DNA of 64,000 nt from Dryas octopetala (taxonomy: Eukaryota > Streptophyta > Magnoliopsida > Rosales > Rosaceae): contig OY992836.1 of NCBI GenBank assembly GCA_963921425.1, positions 16,323,614-16,387,613 of the forward strand. The letters are read 5' to 3'. Numbering within the stretch: position 1 is the first letter of the stretch; each line of letters starts with the position of its first letter. Under the pieces are notes generated by a model. The model was given only the letters and a program-made list of their open reading frames with translations. It made no database searches and had not been told where the DNA came from. Below are positions 1-10,936 of the stretch, one piece after another. The position numbers were made by a program, and so were the translations under genes.

Positions 1-495
1 TTGTTTGATTTGCTGGAAAACTTTGAGGGGTTGGATAAGGGAAGATGATTTGTTGTTTTCTGCTGTTCGTTTTTTTAAGTTACTATGAGGATTGAGAAAG
101 AAGAAAAGAAACTCAATTTAGCTATGTAACCACCGCGGTTTTAGTTGAGCTTGATGTTTTTAAGCTTTGTCGGAAATTGAAGGCATCTAAACCTGAATTT
201 GAGCTTTTGTCTTTTCATTTTGGTTTTACACGAATAAACAAAAGCATCTGTATATGATGATTCAATATGGTTGAATAGATTTTGGATTTGGATTTAGTAT
301 TTTGGTTTAGCATGTGACAAATTTTTTTTTTTTTCTAGGGTTTCCTAGTCAATTGTATATTTCATGTATGAATTAAAACCTTAAAACCTGATGCTGAAGG
401 TTTAATTCTTGTTCTTACATAGATGGAGTGGTCATATTCTCTGTGTGGAGAGTAATTGTCATTTCGGTACAAAAGGGGTATATTGGAAGCGTGTA
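1..495 (+). promoter_or_regulatory. Leader and probable 5' UTR intron of the first gene
   Basis: There is no coding sequence here apart from a possible short upstream ORF. A T-rich tract near 321-334 is followed by a TAGGGTTT element (336-343), the reverse of the telo-box type motif. An intron-acceptor-like AG lies at 421-422 behind a pyrimidine-rich stretch, so a 5' UTR intron probably ends there. An ATG at 423 opens a 10-codon upstream ORF that stops at 453-455, 41 bases before the chosen start of the downstream gene. The upstream ORF is only inferred to be in the mature leader. Any exon further upstream lies outside the window. Confidence 0.4.
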
Positions 496-1635
496 ATGGA
501 GGCTAACATATGTGATGTCAATCATTTGGATGCCGATGTCCTTTTACCTCCACGAAAGCGTCTGCTTGCGGGATTGAAGAAACAGAGTCCAGATGGTGAT
601 GGTGCTTCATGGCTGTCTCTAGTTGCTTCTTCAGCTTCAGCATCAGTAACAGCATCGGCTTCAGCTTCTGCATCTTCTTCTTCATTGCCTTCTTCAAGTG
701 AATTTAACACCCGTCTTAAAAATATATTGAGTTCTCATAATTCCAACCTTTCACCCGAGGAGTTGGTAGAGGTCTCAAAATCAGCTGCTGCTGCTGCAAC
801 TAAGGCTGCAAAGGATGCAAGAGCTGCATCTGAAGAGAAAGCTGCAATAGCTGCAAAGGCAGTGGCTGCAGCCAAGAGTGCTTTAGATTTGGTTGCCTCT
901 TTTTCGGAAGAGGTAGCCTGCAAGGAAAAATACCTGAAAAGAAACAAGCTCAAGAAGCATGTGCCAGTTCAGCTCTTGTACAAAAAATACCAACCAATTG
1001 AGAATTGCAAGAAAGATGAAGAGTTGGCCCGAAAGTTGCATAGAGCAATAAATAGCTCCCCGAGAATCTCAAAGAATTCATCAAGTTCTGGCCATAAACA
1101 CAAGAAACCTAAAATCTTAGCCAGTTCTGAGAAGGTTAGGGTTTCCAATGGGGGTATGGTATTGGAACGAAACCCAGCATCTACTTGCAATGGACATGCT
1201 GTACCAGGTAAGGTCAACGATGAAGGTACCATCCAAGAGTTGTACAAAAACAAAGCAGATGAAAAGGCATGTAGATACGATAAAGCTGGTCAATTGGAGA
1301 TGGATAATGGGGAAGCAGAATCAAGTCAGACGAAGGAGAAAAGTTGGGATGATATGTGTACTAGTGGTAAAAAGAGGGGAAGAGTGAAGCTAAAAAAGTT
1401 GCCTTTAAGCATTTGCACCTTCAGGGATCAAACAAATCCCAAAGAAGAAATGGATGCAAGAGGCTCCCCATTGACTGACATGAACATGGGCAATCCTACT
1501 GCCGGAAATAAGCCTTTGTTTCCTGTGGAGTCTTCTGCTGATAGCATGCTGCCAATTGAGGCCACACCGGTGTGGAAATGCCAGGAGTTCAAGGCACCTG
1601 CGTGTGTGAAACAAAATAAAGTCATGCAATCATAA
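496..1635 (+). CDS. Uncharacterised plant protein with Ala-rich helical segment and basic motif
   Basis: Single-exon ORF of 379 aa from the ATG at 496. An in-frame ATG at 409 would add 29 residues, but it precedes a likely splice acceptor (421-422) and the added residues look non-conserved, so I prefer 496. Visible features: a conserved-looking N-terminus (MEANICDVNHLDADVLLPPR, residues 1-20); a low-complexity Ser/Ala stretch (about 44-69); a long Ala/Lys-rich helical or coiled-coil segment (about 95-140); a basic Lys/Ser region; and an AT-hook-like motif GKKRGRVKLKKLPLSICTF around residue 290. The basic composition suggests a nuclear protein. No enzyme domain or zinc finger is visible. By position next to the SRPK gene it may match the uncharacterised Arabidopsis neighbours At2g17540/At4g35510, but that is recalled and not checked. 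It converges with the SRPK gene on the other strand. Function unknown. Confidence 0.75.
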   Translation: MEANICDVNHLDADVLLPPRKRLLAGLKKQSPDGDGASWLSLVASSASASVTASASASASSSSLPSSSEFNTRLKNILSSHNSNLSPEELVEVSKSAAAAATKAAKDARAASEEKAAIAAKAVAAAKSALDLVASFSEEVACKEKYLKRNKLKKHVPVQLLYKKYQPIENCKKDEELARKLHRAINSSPRISKNSSSSGHKHKKPKILASSEKVRVSNGGMVLERNPASTCNGHAVPGKVNDEGTIQELYKNKADEKACRYDKAGQLEMDNGEAESSQTKEKSWDDMCTSGKKRGRVKLKKLPLSICTFRDQTNPKEEMDARGSPLTDMNMGNPTAGNKPLFPVESSADSMLPIEATPVWKCQEFKAPACVKQNKVMQS

Positions 1636-4600
1636 TGTTGAAATGATGTTGTGGTGACAGGTGGCCAGTGAGATAGGATTGGATAGCTGAGGTAGGATTC
1701 ACGATGTTCTTCACGTCTTCTTATAGAAACGGCCTTATTTTATTTATCTTTTTGCTGTTTTGGCTTTGTAATGAACTTGAACTGACTACATGTAAATTTA
1801 GATGTTAAGTTTCTTGCATCCGTGCTTTACAGTCCGAATTTGCCTCTGTTGCTCTTTTGACAGCAAAGCTTGAAGTTGAGGTAACAGGGATGCATTAAAT
1901 TGGGTAGTCTTTGTTGATATGTTGCACAATAATTCCTGCGCTTGTGCTGGTGATAGATGTACAAACAATGTCATTTGTCTTTGGTAATCTTATTCTTTTG
2001 CAAATTCATTCTTTTTACCTTTTCTGATTTTTGTTTATTTGCATTAAAAGTCCTGCTTTGAAATTCTTCTGGTATGATTATGGTTTCATCTGTTAGTACC
2101 TGTTGCTCCTGTCATAAAACACAGTAATGATGACATGGACACAAGTGTATTTCAGCTTACTAATTACTATACTAGCATAAAATTAATGAACCAAGCCTGT
2201 GTATTCAATGAATTTATTAAAAACATCTTGTGGTGAGTTGGGTTTTTTTAAGGTAACAATTCTGAGCTGATGAGTTGGGTAGTGGTGTTGATTAGCAGAT
2301 CTAGGAGATGCTGCCAGCAATATAAAACTTAACAATGACTGTCCTTTCTTAATTGCTGTTGAGTCCTCTTTAAGATTGAGCTGTTTATTCAAAGTTTCAC
2401 AATATGGTTCAATCTTTGCGTAATGCATATGGCAAATACTTCCTCATATAGTTGTGAAGGAAAAGAAAATAAAAGCAAAAGTCCCACATTACTTATCCAG
2501 GAGGAACGTGCAGCTACAACTAATTTGATCCGGCGTTGGAATCTTACTGGATCACTGTCCAATACTTTGCTGACGCTTCAAATTAACAATTTAAATGTTG
2601 AGGGGCAAATAATATTGTTAATTGGAACTTTGCCGACCACGTGGTGAAAACTGAACTAATATATGTTTTGGGTTATTGATTTTAAGGATGCTTGACCAAG
2701 TCTAGCTTGTCCTGACTTTTCCTTTAAAACAATCTACTATGACCTTGTAACTCTACTAATTAAGAATATTTATTTGATAAGAATAAATTAACCTTGTGAA
2801 AAAGAGCTTCTTAAAGCCAACAATTCCCGGCCAAAAAAAAAAGCCAACAATTGATTCTAAAACATTATAAGTAAATAATAAGAGGAAATTACAGATTTGG
2901 TCCACTTATTTTATACCTAGTTCAATTTTGGTCCGTGATCTTTTTTAAGTTTTGTTTTGGTCCACTAATTATTTCATTTGTTTAATAAAGGTCTAGATTT
3001 GTGACTTTAAATCCTTTGGGTTTTGTTTTTTTTAATTATAATTGAAGTATAAGTTATATTTCATCATTTCTTAGTTATAAAAACAAATTTAGAGTATTAG
3101 AATTTAAGAGAATTGAGATTGGATGAAGTTTGAAAAATTAGCAGTTTCGAGTACCTTACTTTGGAGTCAATTATCTTGAGTTTTGTAACTCCAATTTTAA
3201 TGATCTTTATATGGTTGTAAATAAGAAATGTATAGCTTTAAAACAAGTATATGTTTGATGAATTTGAGTGAGATTTAATAGAGTAAAAGACATGCCAAAT
3301 TTGAGAAATAAATGTGGACCTTTATTGAACAAGTAGAACAATTAGTGAATCAAAACAAAACTTAAAAAAGATTGTGAATCAAAATTGAACTAGATATAAA
3401 ATAAATGGACTAAATCTATAATTTTCTCTAAATAATAATATAGGGACCGATTTGTTCACCAAATAACGTGTGTTAAAAAACTAAATAAAAGTTTAGAGTG
3501 AACCCAATTTTGAATAACTGAAATGTTTACCTCTTTCAACTCCCAAAGTTCATCTTACTCATAAGCCTCAAACTCCCCCATAGATGCATTGTCACTATTT
3601 TAGGTTTTTGAACGACAAAAGCCTTTACGGAATTTTTTTAGGTATCTGTGTTCCCCATTTCAATTATGGATTCTTGTTTGCATGTTTAGAGTTAGTTTCT
3701 AATGTAATTTGGGTGATGAGTGATTTGTAATAGTATGGGCGAAGTGGTTCGAAGTGGCCCACTTCCATTTGGGCGGTGACCACATTTGCGTTATCAGTTG
3801 GTTGAGCATGTAGAAGTAGAACATACTTTTCAGATGGAAATTAAAATTTAAAAGGCATTCCACTTGTCAATTGATTATTAATGTCTAGGACCGATATGTG
3901 GGACAGGGTTCCTACTCGTGTAGCATGTAGGCCAAACATAAATTATGAAATGTTCCTATCTTAGAGTTACATGTTTTCTTGACATATATTTGATAATGTT
4001 CATATGTTCATATTTGATCTTATACACTCTTCATATGTGAGAATATAGTAGAGGAGAGTAAGAAATCATTTTTGGAAGCTATTCCATTCTCAACTTAAAG
4101 AAACTCTTATTGTAAGAAAATATTAAAACAAACATTTTCTTGACTATTGAGTTAAAAGTGTGATTGTTCCATCAAGTGTTGAGTCACACAAAATCAGGAA
4201 AAAAAAATTTACATGTAATAAGTGCATACACTTTCTCTCATGCACAACATCCTAACACATGTCAGTAACATGACCATTTATTGTCTAAAGGAATAATGAA
4301 CAAACCATCCTTACATGTAAGTTTTTCTCCAGCATCATAGATCAAGCCACCATCAGATAAAAATGTGGAAAACAATATTATAAAAGGCAAGAAAGAAGGA
4401 AAGAAACCAACTCAAGAAAGAAGGTGATCAATCATCATCATCAGTATAATCATGTGGAAAACACATAGATGTGTAGTGTTCTGGTTAGCTAGTTTACAAG
4501 CCACCAGGGTATCATCCATAATGACAGTCAAATTCTCTATCTGAATTCTGACGTCATTCTTCTCACAAAAATCATTACTAATTTACATCTCTTATAGTTA

Positions 4601-4722
4601 TAGTTAATCAAAAAATAAATCTTATTAGCAGAGTAACAAACAAAATTAATTTGGTGGAGTGGAGGTTGCGTTAAAACAGTGTGGTAGGGCTGCCATGCCA
4701 ACATCGTCCTTCATTCCTTTCT
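1636..4722. other. Convergent intergenic region with one foldback element
   Basis: This lies between two convergent genes, so it holds both 3' UTRs. No ORF here resembles a protein; the ORFs around 2183-2647 have no recognisable composition. The main content is the 549-bp inverted-repeat element at 2881-3429, listed separately. The rest is AT-rich unique-looking DNA with nothing I can name. Confidence 0.6.
2881..3429. mobile_element. Non-autonomous foldback/MITE-like DNA element with 8-bp target duplication
   Basis: The left end (from 2881, AGAGGAAATTACAGATTTGG) reappears inverted at the right end (...AATTTTCTCT, 3429). Similarity between the arms continues for about 130 bases; both arms carry the same TCCA-TTATTTTATA-CTAGTTC and TTTTTTAAGTTTTGTTTTG blocks with scattered mismatches. 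Perfect 8-bp direct repeats AAATAATA flank it at 2873-2880 and 3430-3437. The roughly 290-bp centre has no coding capacity. Long terminal inverted repeats with an 8-bp duplication point to a non-autonomous DNA transposon. The superfamily (hAT or Mutator-like) is not settled. Confidence 0.75.
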
Positions 4723-7425
4723 TCACTTGCCAACCTTAATCTGAAGGTTGCTCATCCCAACATTCACCTTTTCCATACTAGTACTGTTTTTCAACTCACT
4801 CTGATTTGAAGAACTGCCATTGAGCCATGGGTGTTGCAGGCACTGCTGAGCAGTTGGCCGCTTCTCTGGTGCAAAATCGAAAATGGGACAAAGGAACTCT
4901 GCAAACTCCCGAGCATCGGTCTCAGAAAATTTGTATCTATCAATCAGTAATTTATCAAGTGGCCAAAACTTCAGCCTCCGGATTCTCTTTAGATCACCAT
5001 GTCTGTCAAAGAAATCCTTGGAACAAGCTCCTCCAATGGCTATCTGCAAACCCAAGCATAAGAGAAAAATGGAATTAGACAAAGTTATTGGAGAACTATG
5101 GGAGTGCAATGAAGGATTAACATTTCACCTTTCGGGGCATCTTTCCAAGGAGTTCCATCATCAAAGCCAGGTGATCCTGCAATCAAACCAAAGGGTATTT
5201 CAATTTAAAAGCAGTCAGAGAAGGCTGAGAAATATAAAATTCTCCACATAACATGGCCAAAAAAACAGTCGACAAAATGAGAATTAATATTGATTAACAT
5301 GAAGAATTAAAGAAATGTTGATTCAAAATGTCAAATTGTTCATAATGAGAAAGTCCAGTCGACTTATATTATCGAATTATATTTTTCAATGGTAAAGTTG
5401 TGTTGTAATATTTTCTCTCCCCGCCCACCCAGCTCTATGTCCTCTAGTTGCAGAATCCATTCTGGTAGCTGGGGTTCAAAAACATTTAAAAGGGGAAACT
5501 ATGGGTTTGATTGTCAAAATTGAAAACACATAATACATCTGTAACTTTAGTTGCTACAAATAAAGTAGCCATGCTATAAAACACCTAGCCACATTGTAAT
5601 AAAATAAATCAAAATGGTGTTAAAACTGGAATCATCTTTACCTCATCCTCACTAAAGCCTTGTCCCATCTTTGGAGCAAACAACATGTCACCAGTTGCAA
5701 GCTCGAAGGCAGTGCAAGCAAATGACCACATATCAACTGGGTAGGAATAACCAGACCGCAGTACAACTTCAGGAGCTCTATACTGCCTCGTTTGAATCTC
5801 TTCTGTGATCTGCTTGTCAGCCCAACATGCATTTCCAAAATCAACAACCTTGCACCTTACATCAATCCCATCCAGGTTTCTCTCAGGCTTGGGAGCTTCA
5901 ACTCCCATAGAATCTCTTCTTCCGGAAATCTTAGCAACTGCCCTCCTAGCTCTCCTTTTCAACTTTTTCTCAATGAGAGTCATGGTGGCTCCCCCATTCA
6001 GGTTCCCTTCAGGTTTTTCAAGAATTGGGGTGAGGCCAGACCTAACTGGGTCTTTGGTAGGATCCATGGTGTTAAAGAGAAGAATGTTTTCTGGCTTTAG
6101 GTCAGTGTGGATTATACCAAGTTCTCTATGCAAATAATCCAGACCTATCAAAATGCATTTGCAGATCTCCCTAACATTATTCAATTTAAGGCCTTTGTAC
6201 CGGTTATACTTGATCAGCCGGAGTAAGCTATCACCAAGAAACTCAAGGACCATGCATAGATGCTGCCCATTTGGGCCTGTGTGCTTAAAATGGTCGACCA
6301 GTCGCACAACACACTTGGCATTTGAGGGGTCACCATCCGCAATAGTAGAAAGAATCTGAATCTCATGAAGAGCAGCTTGAGAAAATTGTGCTGCGCTTTT
6401 CTGAATCTTAAGAGCAACGTATGTCTGAAACAAACGGATGTAAGATGATGCAAGAATTAGATGAAGTAAAAGATATTATTCTTCCTATGAAATATTTACT
6501 TCATGTGGATGCATGGAGAAAAAAAAGAGCCAAAAATGCAAGTATAGAATCATCACGGAGTTTCTGTAAAAGAGGGCTTGATCATGAGCATATGCTCAAA
6601 TAAATTCTTCCCAAGTAGTCAAATAATGGCAAGGCCTGCAAATAGATTTTAAATTGCATGCCAAACATGGCAATTTTGGGCGGTTGCGTGCACCTTGAAA
6701 GAACTAAGCGAGTGATCATATAGTGGGTTGCTAGGTGCACATCCAGAAGGCTAATCAGGATTAACTGAAATAATTTACAATTGTAATACAAAAACATATA
6801 AGAATGGTGCATTCAGCATTATTGCATATAGAACTGAACATATGAAGATAATGTTTTGTTGATATAAATATCATTTCAACATTGCAAGAACATAATCCAA
6901 CATGAAAGAGGGACAAAAATAACATAAAAACGGTTGACAAATAGAGAAAACAACAATTAAAAATATATAATTTCATTAATTATTAATTTAAAAACGCATG
7001 GAGAAACGGAAATTCGAAAAGACTAAGGAAGATCTTGGACAATTAAGTATCAGAATCTACAACAGAAAGATCCTAAATGCAATTATGAATGAAAACCAAC
7101 AAATTCCAGCGATTTAAATAAGACCCAGTAAAGATTCCATACCAATAAGTATAAACAGACTTTGAGATTCACATATAAAGACAAAAAAAAAAAAAAAAGA
7201 GGGAGGGAGGGAATGAAATGGAAGAGAGAACGCGTGTCGTACAGAGTTGGTGGTGTCGTATGCGAGCCAGACGGTGGAGAACTGACCCCAACCGAGCTTC
7301 CTCTGAGCGACGTAGCGGCCGCCGGCGAATTGATCGCCTATTCGGACGGCGTGGTAGCCTCCTTTCCTGTAGGAGTCGACGCCCTCATCATCTTCCTCCG
7401 AGCCTGATGTCGACGAGCCCGACAT
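4723..7425 (-). CDS. SRPK: SRPK-type serine/arginine protein kinase
   Basis: Four exons: 7425-7243, 6424-5642, 5176-5129, 5043-4723, all with GT-AG introns and phase 0 junctions, giving 444 aa. SRPKs phosphorylate the RS domains of SR splicing factors and so control their nuclear import and spliceosome use. Motifs seen: acidic N-terminus (MSGSSTSGSEEDDEGVDSYR); glycine loop KLGWGQFSTVWLAYD (about 44-58); ATP-binding Lys67 in YVALKIQKS; catalytic IIHTDLKPENILL with Asp169 (HTD instead of HRD, normal for SRPKs); DFG at 256-258; activation segment EEIQTRQYRAPEVVL; and PVDMWSFACTAFELATGDMLF (first 20 residues typical of the family). The insert between the kinase lobes is short and basic. The length matches the short Arabidopsis SRPKs of about 440 aa rather than the 530-aa class. 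An in-frame ATG at 7464 would add 13 residues; MSGSS is the family-like start. Pyrimidine-rich DNA lies upstream at 7690-7840 on the + strand. Confidence 0.93.
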
Positions 7426-8240
7426 GTCGATGATCGAAACGGGTCCGAATCCGATCTGGTTCAATTGGGTTTCTCGGAAAACGAATCGGGCAATGAGAAA
7501 TGAAAGCCCTTTTCGTTGGTTCGATTAAAGACCAATGATTTGAAGCTGTTCTAAAAAAAGAAACAAGAAAATACTTGTTGGGTATGTTGGGAAGTTTCCT
7601 TTTTTATGAAGTTTTGATAGAAATGGATTGAATTGGATTGGATTTGAATTGATGAGAGTCTATGGGGGGCTAATGAGAAAGGAAACTCACTCACTCTTCC
7701 TTTCTCTGTCTGTCTCTTTCCTCTTCTTCCTCTGCGTCTCTCTAAGAGTTAAAATGGGGGATTGTGTGGTCTTCAACACAAAGCCTTAAGCCTCTCTCTC
7801 TCTCCTTTCAAGTCTCTCCACTTTTTTCTCTTTTCTTTTTGCTTTCCTAGTTGCTTGCTATTGCTGGCCTTTTCCCTTGTCCTGCAAGTGGTGGGTCTTT
7901 CCGAGGAAAATGCTTTATTTTTCCTCATTTTGGCCCTTTTTGATAAAGAAAACTTGCAAATTTGGGATTTGGAAATTACCCAAGAAGATGAATTTTTGAG
8001 GTGCCCATGGGTTTGGGGATTAGGAGGTTGTACTCATTAGGTGGGGGGGAGGTGATCAATTTCTTTTGGAAATGGAGGGGTTGATGGTTGATGGTGGTAG
8101 CCACCTGCCCTCTAATCTATCTAATTCTTTATGGCCTTTGTCTAATAAAGTATAAACCATGAACTACTTGGGGGTTACAAGTCATTGCTTGCTTGCTTCA
8201 TGTACCTAGAAAATAAATAATACAACAACTTGAGGATTAA

Positions 8241-8560
8241 GTGGATCGTGACATGTTGGTATACTCTATTTGAATTAGACCTAATTGTTTTTCGTGTTGT
8301 GCTAGACATGAGTTTCTCAACTATGTTTGTGCCGTATCATATCCAATTGTTTCAAGTTTAGGCCCAACATAAATACATTCGTGCTCGTTAGAGGTGTAAT
8401 GTGGAGCATAACATGTTAGTGTAGTCCATTTAAACTAGACTTAATCGGCTTGTGTGTCTAGGAGTTTCTCAACTATGCTTATGTCGTGTTGAATCCAATT
8501 GTTCCAAGTTTATGTCCAACGTGTGTATGTTCATACATGTGTCATGCTACAATTGTTACA
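8241..8560. repeat. Imperfect tandem duplication, two units of about 160 bp
   Basis: The block starting at 8241 (gtggatcgtgacatgttggt) is followed at 8401 by a diverged copy (gtggagcataacatgttagt). Shared later words include TAGAC-TAAT, GAGTTTCTCAACTATG and ATCCAATTGTT-CAAGTTTA. Identity is roughly 75-80 % by eye. No coding potential and no terminal repeats, so the class of repeat is unknown. Confidence 0.7.
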
Positions 8561-9011
8561 TTTGAGGTCAGGTTGAGAATTAGATAACTCATGTAAGTTT
8601 TTTACTTATTTATAATATATTACAGGGTTAATTTTGGCGACTGCAAAAATTAGTAATGATTAAGTTGTTTTGTTGGAGAAAATAAAGAATGAAAACTAAA
8701 GTACTAAACACATAATCAAATTGTTATTTTGTAAATGATTGACACTTGAAATAAAAGAGATTGAAAAGCAAAAGAAAAGGAACCAAAACTAAAACAAAAA
8801 TACTACTAATTAATTAATTATTAATTAATATAATAAGCGAATGATTTTAATAGGCAAACTATTGGGCTTAAATTCGTGCTCGTGGACTCGACCCGTTTCA
8901 TGTTGGTATTGTACTTGATGGGCTTATGGGTTCGACTCGTTTCACGTTTGTGTCGTACTTGTCTACTTGATGGGCTAGAGATCAAACCCAAGCCGCACAT
9001 GGATATTCGTA

Positions 9012-9208
9012 CAGTAGTGCTAGATATACCACATTTTTATACCATAATTTCATACCACCTTATGTGGCAACTTACATGGCATTCATACATTGGATACTCA
9101 AAAATAAAAAGAAAAACCCAAAAAGAAAAAGAAAAACTCTGTCCAATAAAGTAATGACACGTGAGATGGTATAAGAATGTGGTATAAGAAATGTGGTAAG
9201 TATAGCAT
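9012..9208. mobile_element. MITE with 8-bp target-site duplication
   Basis: Inverted ends: the left end around GTGCTAGATATACCACATTT pairs with the right end ...AAATGTGGTAAGTATAGCAT, and inverted similarity runs for about 60 bases per side. The 8-bp direct repeat TATTCGTA occurs at 9004-9011 and 9209-9216. The element is 197 bp with no coding capacity. The size, terminal inverted repeats and 8-bp duplication are typical of a short non-autonomous DNA transposon. The exact left end is uncertain by about 5 bases. Confidence 0.7.
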
Positions 9209-9667
9209 TATTCGTATTTGAACTAATAAACGTTAATAAGAGTATAAGACATTAAGACCTGTAGATTGCCAAAAGTTGCGTGTCTCCACACTCTTTCATT
9301 TCCATAAGCCAACCGACAAGGTTTGGAGTCTTGGATCTTCAAATTAGAGTTGAAAGGGACATCAATATGGTACGGAATTCATCAAGACCACAAAGTTAAA
9401 AATGTATTTGTAGTAAAATTTTGGTGCAAAAAGGTTTGACAATCAAAGTTGCAAGACTGAAAAATCATACCAACTCATGAAACTCAACAACACAAAGCAG
9501 GAAATTTTCTATTATCTCTCACATGAACTGAATGTAGGCCTTCCAATTGGTAAAATAATAATCAACAAAGAAGTGCCTTACAGCCTTAATGGTAGAATAC
9601 ATACAATAAGAGAGCAATTAAAATTAACTTGATTAGCTGATTGGATAAGTGCAATCTGCTTAATCAA

Positions 9668-10936
9668 TCAGGCTTTGGGTGCAATCATCTCCGTGAGTGA
9701 AGACCAGGTTCCAGATGCTCCAATAATGATCCCCAGAATCACAATAGTCCCATCCAGGAGAATCCCATGCCAACCCAGTTCTTCCTTGAACACCATCAAA
9801 TGGAACAAAGCAGGCAACACAAACCCCAAAATAACACACACACTACTCCCCACCAGAGAAATAAAGTCTGCAAAATTAGGCACTGAAAGAGCCACCAAGC
9901 TGACCCCAAACACCATCACCCACCTCAGCCACAAGCAGTACCTGGAGTCCCAGAACCGCCTCTCCACCACCTCAAAAACAGGGTGCATCATCAGTGGCAG
10001 AGTGAAGAACAGGTTTATGCAGAGACCCATCTGCACCAGAGTGCTCACCATGCCTTGTCCGAAGTTGGTGGTGATTATGTCTTTGGTGTCTTCACCGAAA
10101 GCAAAGTAACCCAGAACTCCAAATCCAACATACAACAGAGCAATGAAGGCCATACAAAAGGCCAAGACTTTACCAAACTTGTCTTTGTCTTTAGCCTCTG
10201 ATTCCAATGGTAATATCATTCCAACCCCTTCAAAAGCATAAACAGCCACACCAAGACCGTAGAAGAAAACAGATAAGCCTCCAAAAGCCTGCAAAGCCGG
10301 CCTATTTTGCAGAAAAATCATAACGTCCTCCACCATCACCACCCCCATAGCTCCAATATCAACAACATCAGCGAAAATGCTCAAAGGAGCCAAATGGGTC
10401 AGCGTGGGAATCGAATTCAACCCCAATTGAAATGGAAAACAACCCCAAAGGTACAAGCTCTTTGGGGTGAGACCCAGAATTCGATCTGGTCCAGAGTAGT
10501 TGAAAACGTAGGCCAAAGTGTTTGATATGAAAATCAGATAGCTGACGCAGAACCCAGCTTGAGCAAGCACGATCATGATGTCGACTGAGACTCGACCAAC
10601 TGGGCCACAGACGGCGAAGCCCAAGTCGCCGAAGGAATTGAGCTTGCAGATGCCGAAGAGGGAATCGAGCTTGCGGCGAGTGTGGACCAGGAGCATCATA
10701 CAGTGGTAGGTGAGGAGGGCCACAGTGAAGAGCATCAGAGAGCCGAAGACCCACCCGGTCTTCCTGAAAGTGTAGGGAAGGCCCAGCACGCCAGAACCCA
10801 CTATGGCGATGAAGACGTTGGCGAAGGTCTTGGATTGGGAGGAGAGCTTGCGGGGTTTGCCGAGAAGCGGAGTGTCTTCTCGAGGAAAAGGTGGGAGTGT
10901 TTGTGAGGATGAGCTTGCTTCTTTGTCGAACACCAT
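9668..10936 (-). CDS. AVT3: AVT3-type vacuolar amino-acid transporter
   Basis: Intronless CDS of 422 aa in the amino acid/auxin permease (AAAP) superfamily. The N-terminal leader of about 35 residues is Ser/Pro-rich and hydrophilic (MVFDKEASSSSQTLPPFPRE), then comes the family-typical first helix with KTFANVFIAIVGSGVLGLPY (about 37-56). About ten or eleven hydrophobic segments follow, among them FGSLMLFTVALLTYHCMML, GLSVFFYGLGVAVYAFEGVG and a Gly-rich C-terminal helix ending in LTEMIAPKA. AVT3 proteins export neutral amino acids from the vacuole to the cytosol. The closest relatives I recall are Arabidopsis AVT3A-C, which are also about 420-440 aa. The frame is intact with no missing segment. 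It sits between SRPK and MRPL11, a position I do not recall for it in Arabidopsis, so it may be an insertion into the conserved block or a neighbour lost there. Confidence 0.9.
   Translation of the reverse strand: MVFDKEASSSSQTLPPFPREDTPLLGKPRKLSSQSKTFANVFIAIVGSGVLGLPYTFRKTGWVFGSLMLFTVALLTYHCMMLLVHTRRKLDSLFGICKLNSFGDLGFAVCGPVGRVSVDIMIVLAQAGFCVSYLIFISNTLAYVFNYSGPDRILGLTPKSLYLWGCFPFQLGLNSIPTLTHLAPLSIFADVVDIGAMGVVMVEDVMIFLQNRPALQAFGGLSVFFYGLGVAVYAFEGVGMILPLESEAKDKDKFGKVLAFCMAFIALLYVGFGVLGYFAFGEDTKDIITTNFGQGMVSTLVQMGLCINLFFTLPLMMHPVFEVVERRFWDSRYCLWLRWVMVFGVSLVALSVPNFADFISLVGSSVCVILGFVLPALFHLMVFKEELGWHGILLDGTIVILGIIIGASGTWSSLTEMIAPKA

Larger units (their letters stand above)
7426..9667. other. Intergenic region with tandem repeat and MITE
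   Basis: The right side of the SRPK gene begins here (leader and promoter, with a TC-rich + strand tract at 7690-7840). Beyond it lie an imperfect tandem duplication at 8241-8560, a GC-richer dispersed-repeat-like stretch at 8870-9000 (repeated gtgctcg / cttgatgggct words), and a 197-bp MITE at 9012-9208. The bases from 9220 to 9667 probably hold the 3' UTR of the transporter gene. ORFs at 7762-8040 and 8876-9154 look random in composition and are not called. Confidence 0.5.

Noticed and set aside
409-495. In-frame N-terminal extension of the first protein
   Set aside because: A likely splice acceptor falls inside it (421-422) and the downstream MEANICDV start looks conserved.
5792-6137. Plus-strand ORFs over the SRPK kinase exon
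   Set aside because: They are antisense shadows of a well-supported kinase exon.
8241-8560. Tandem units considered as solo or paired long terminal repeats
   Set aside because: No TG..CA ends, primer-binding site, polypurine tract or target duplication; the units abut directly.
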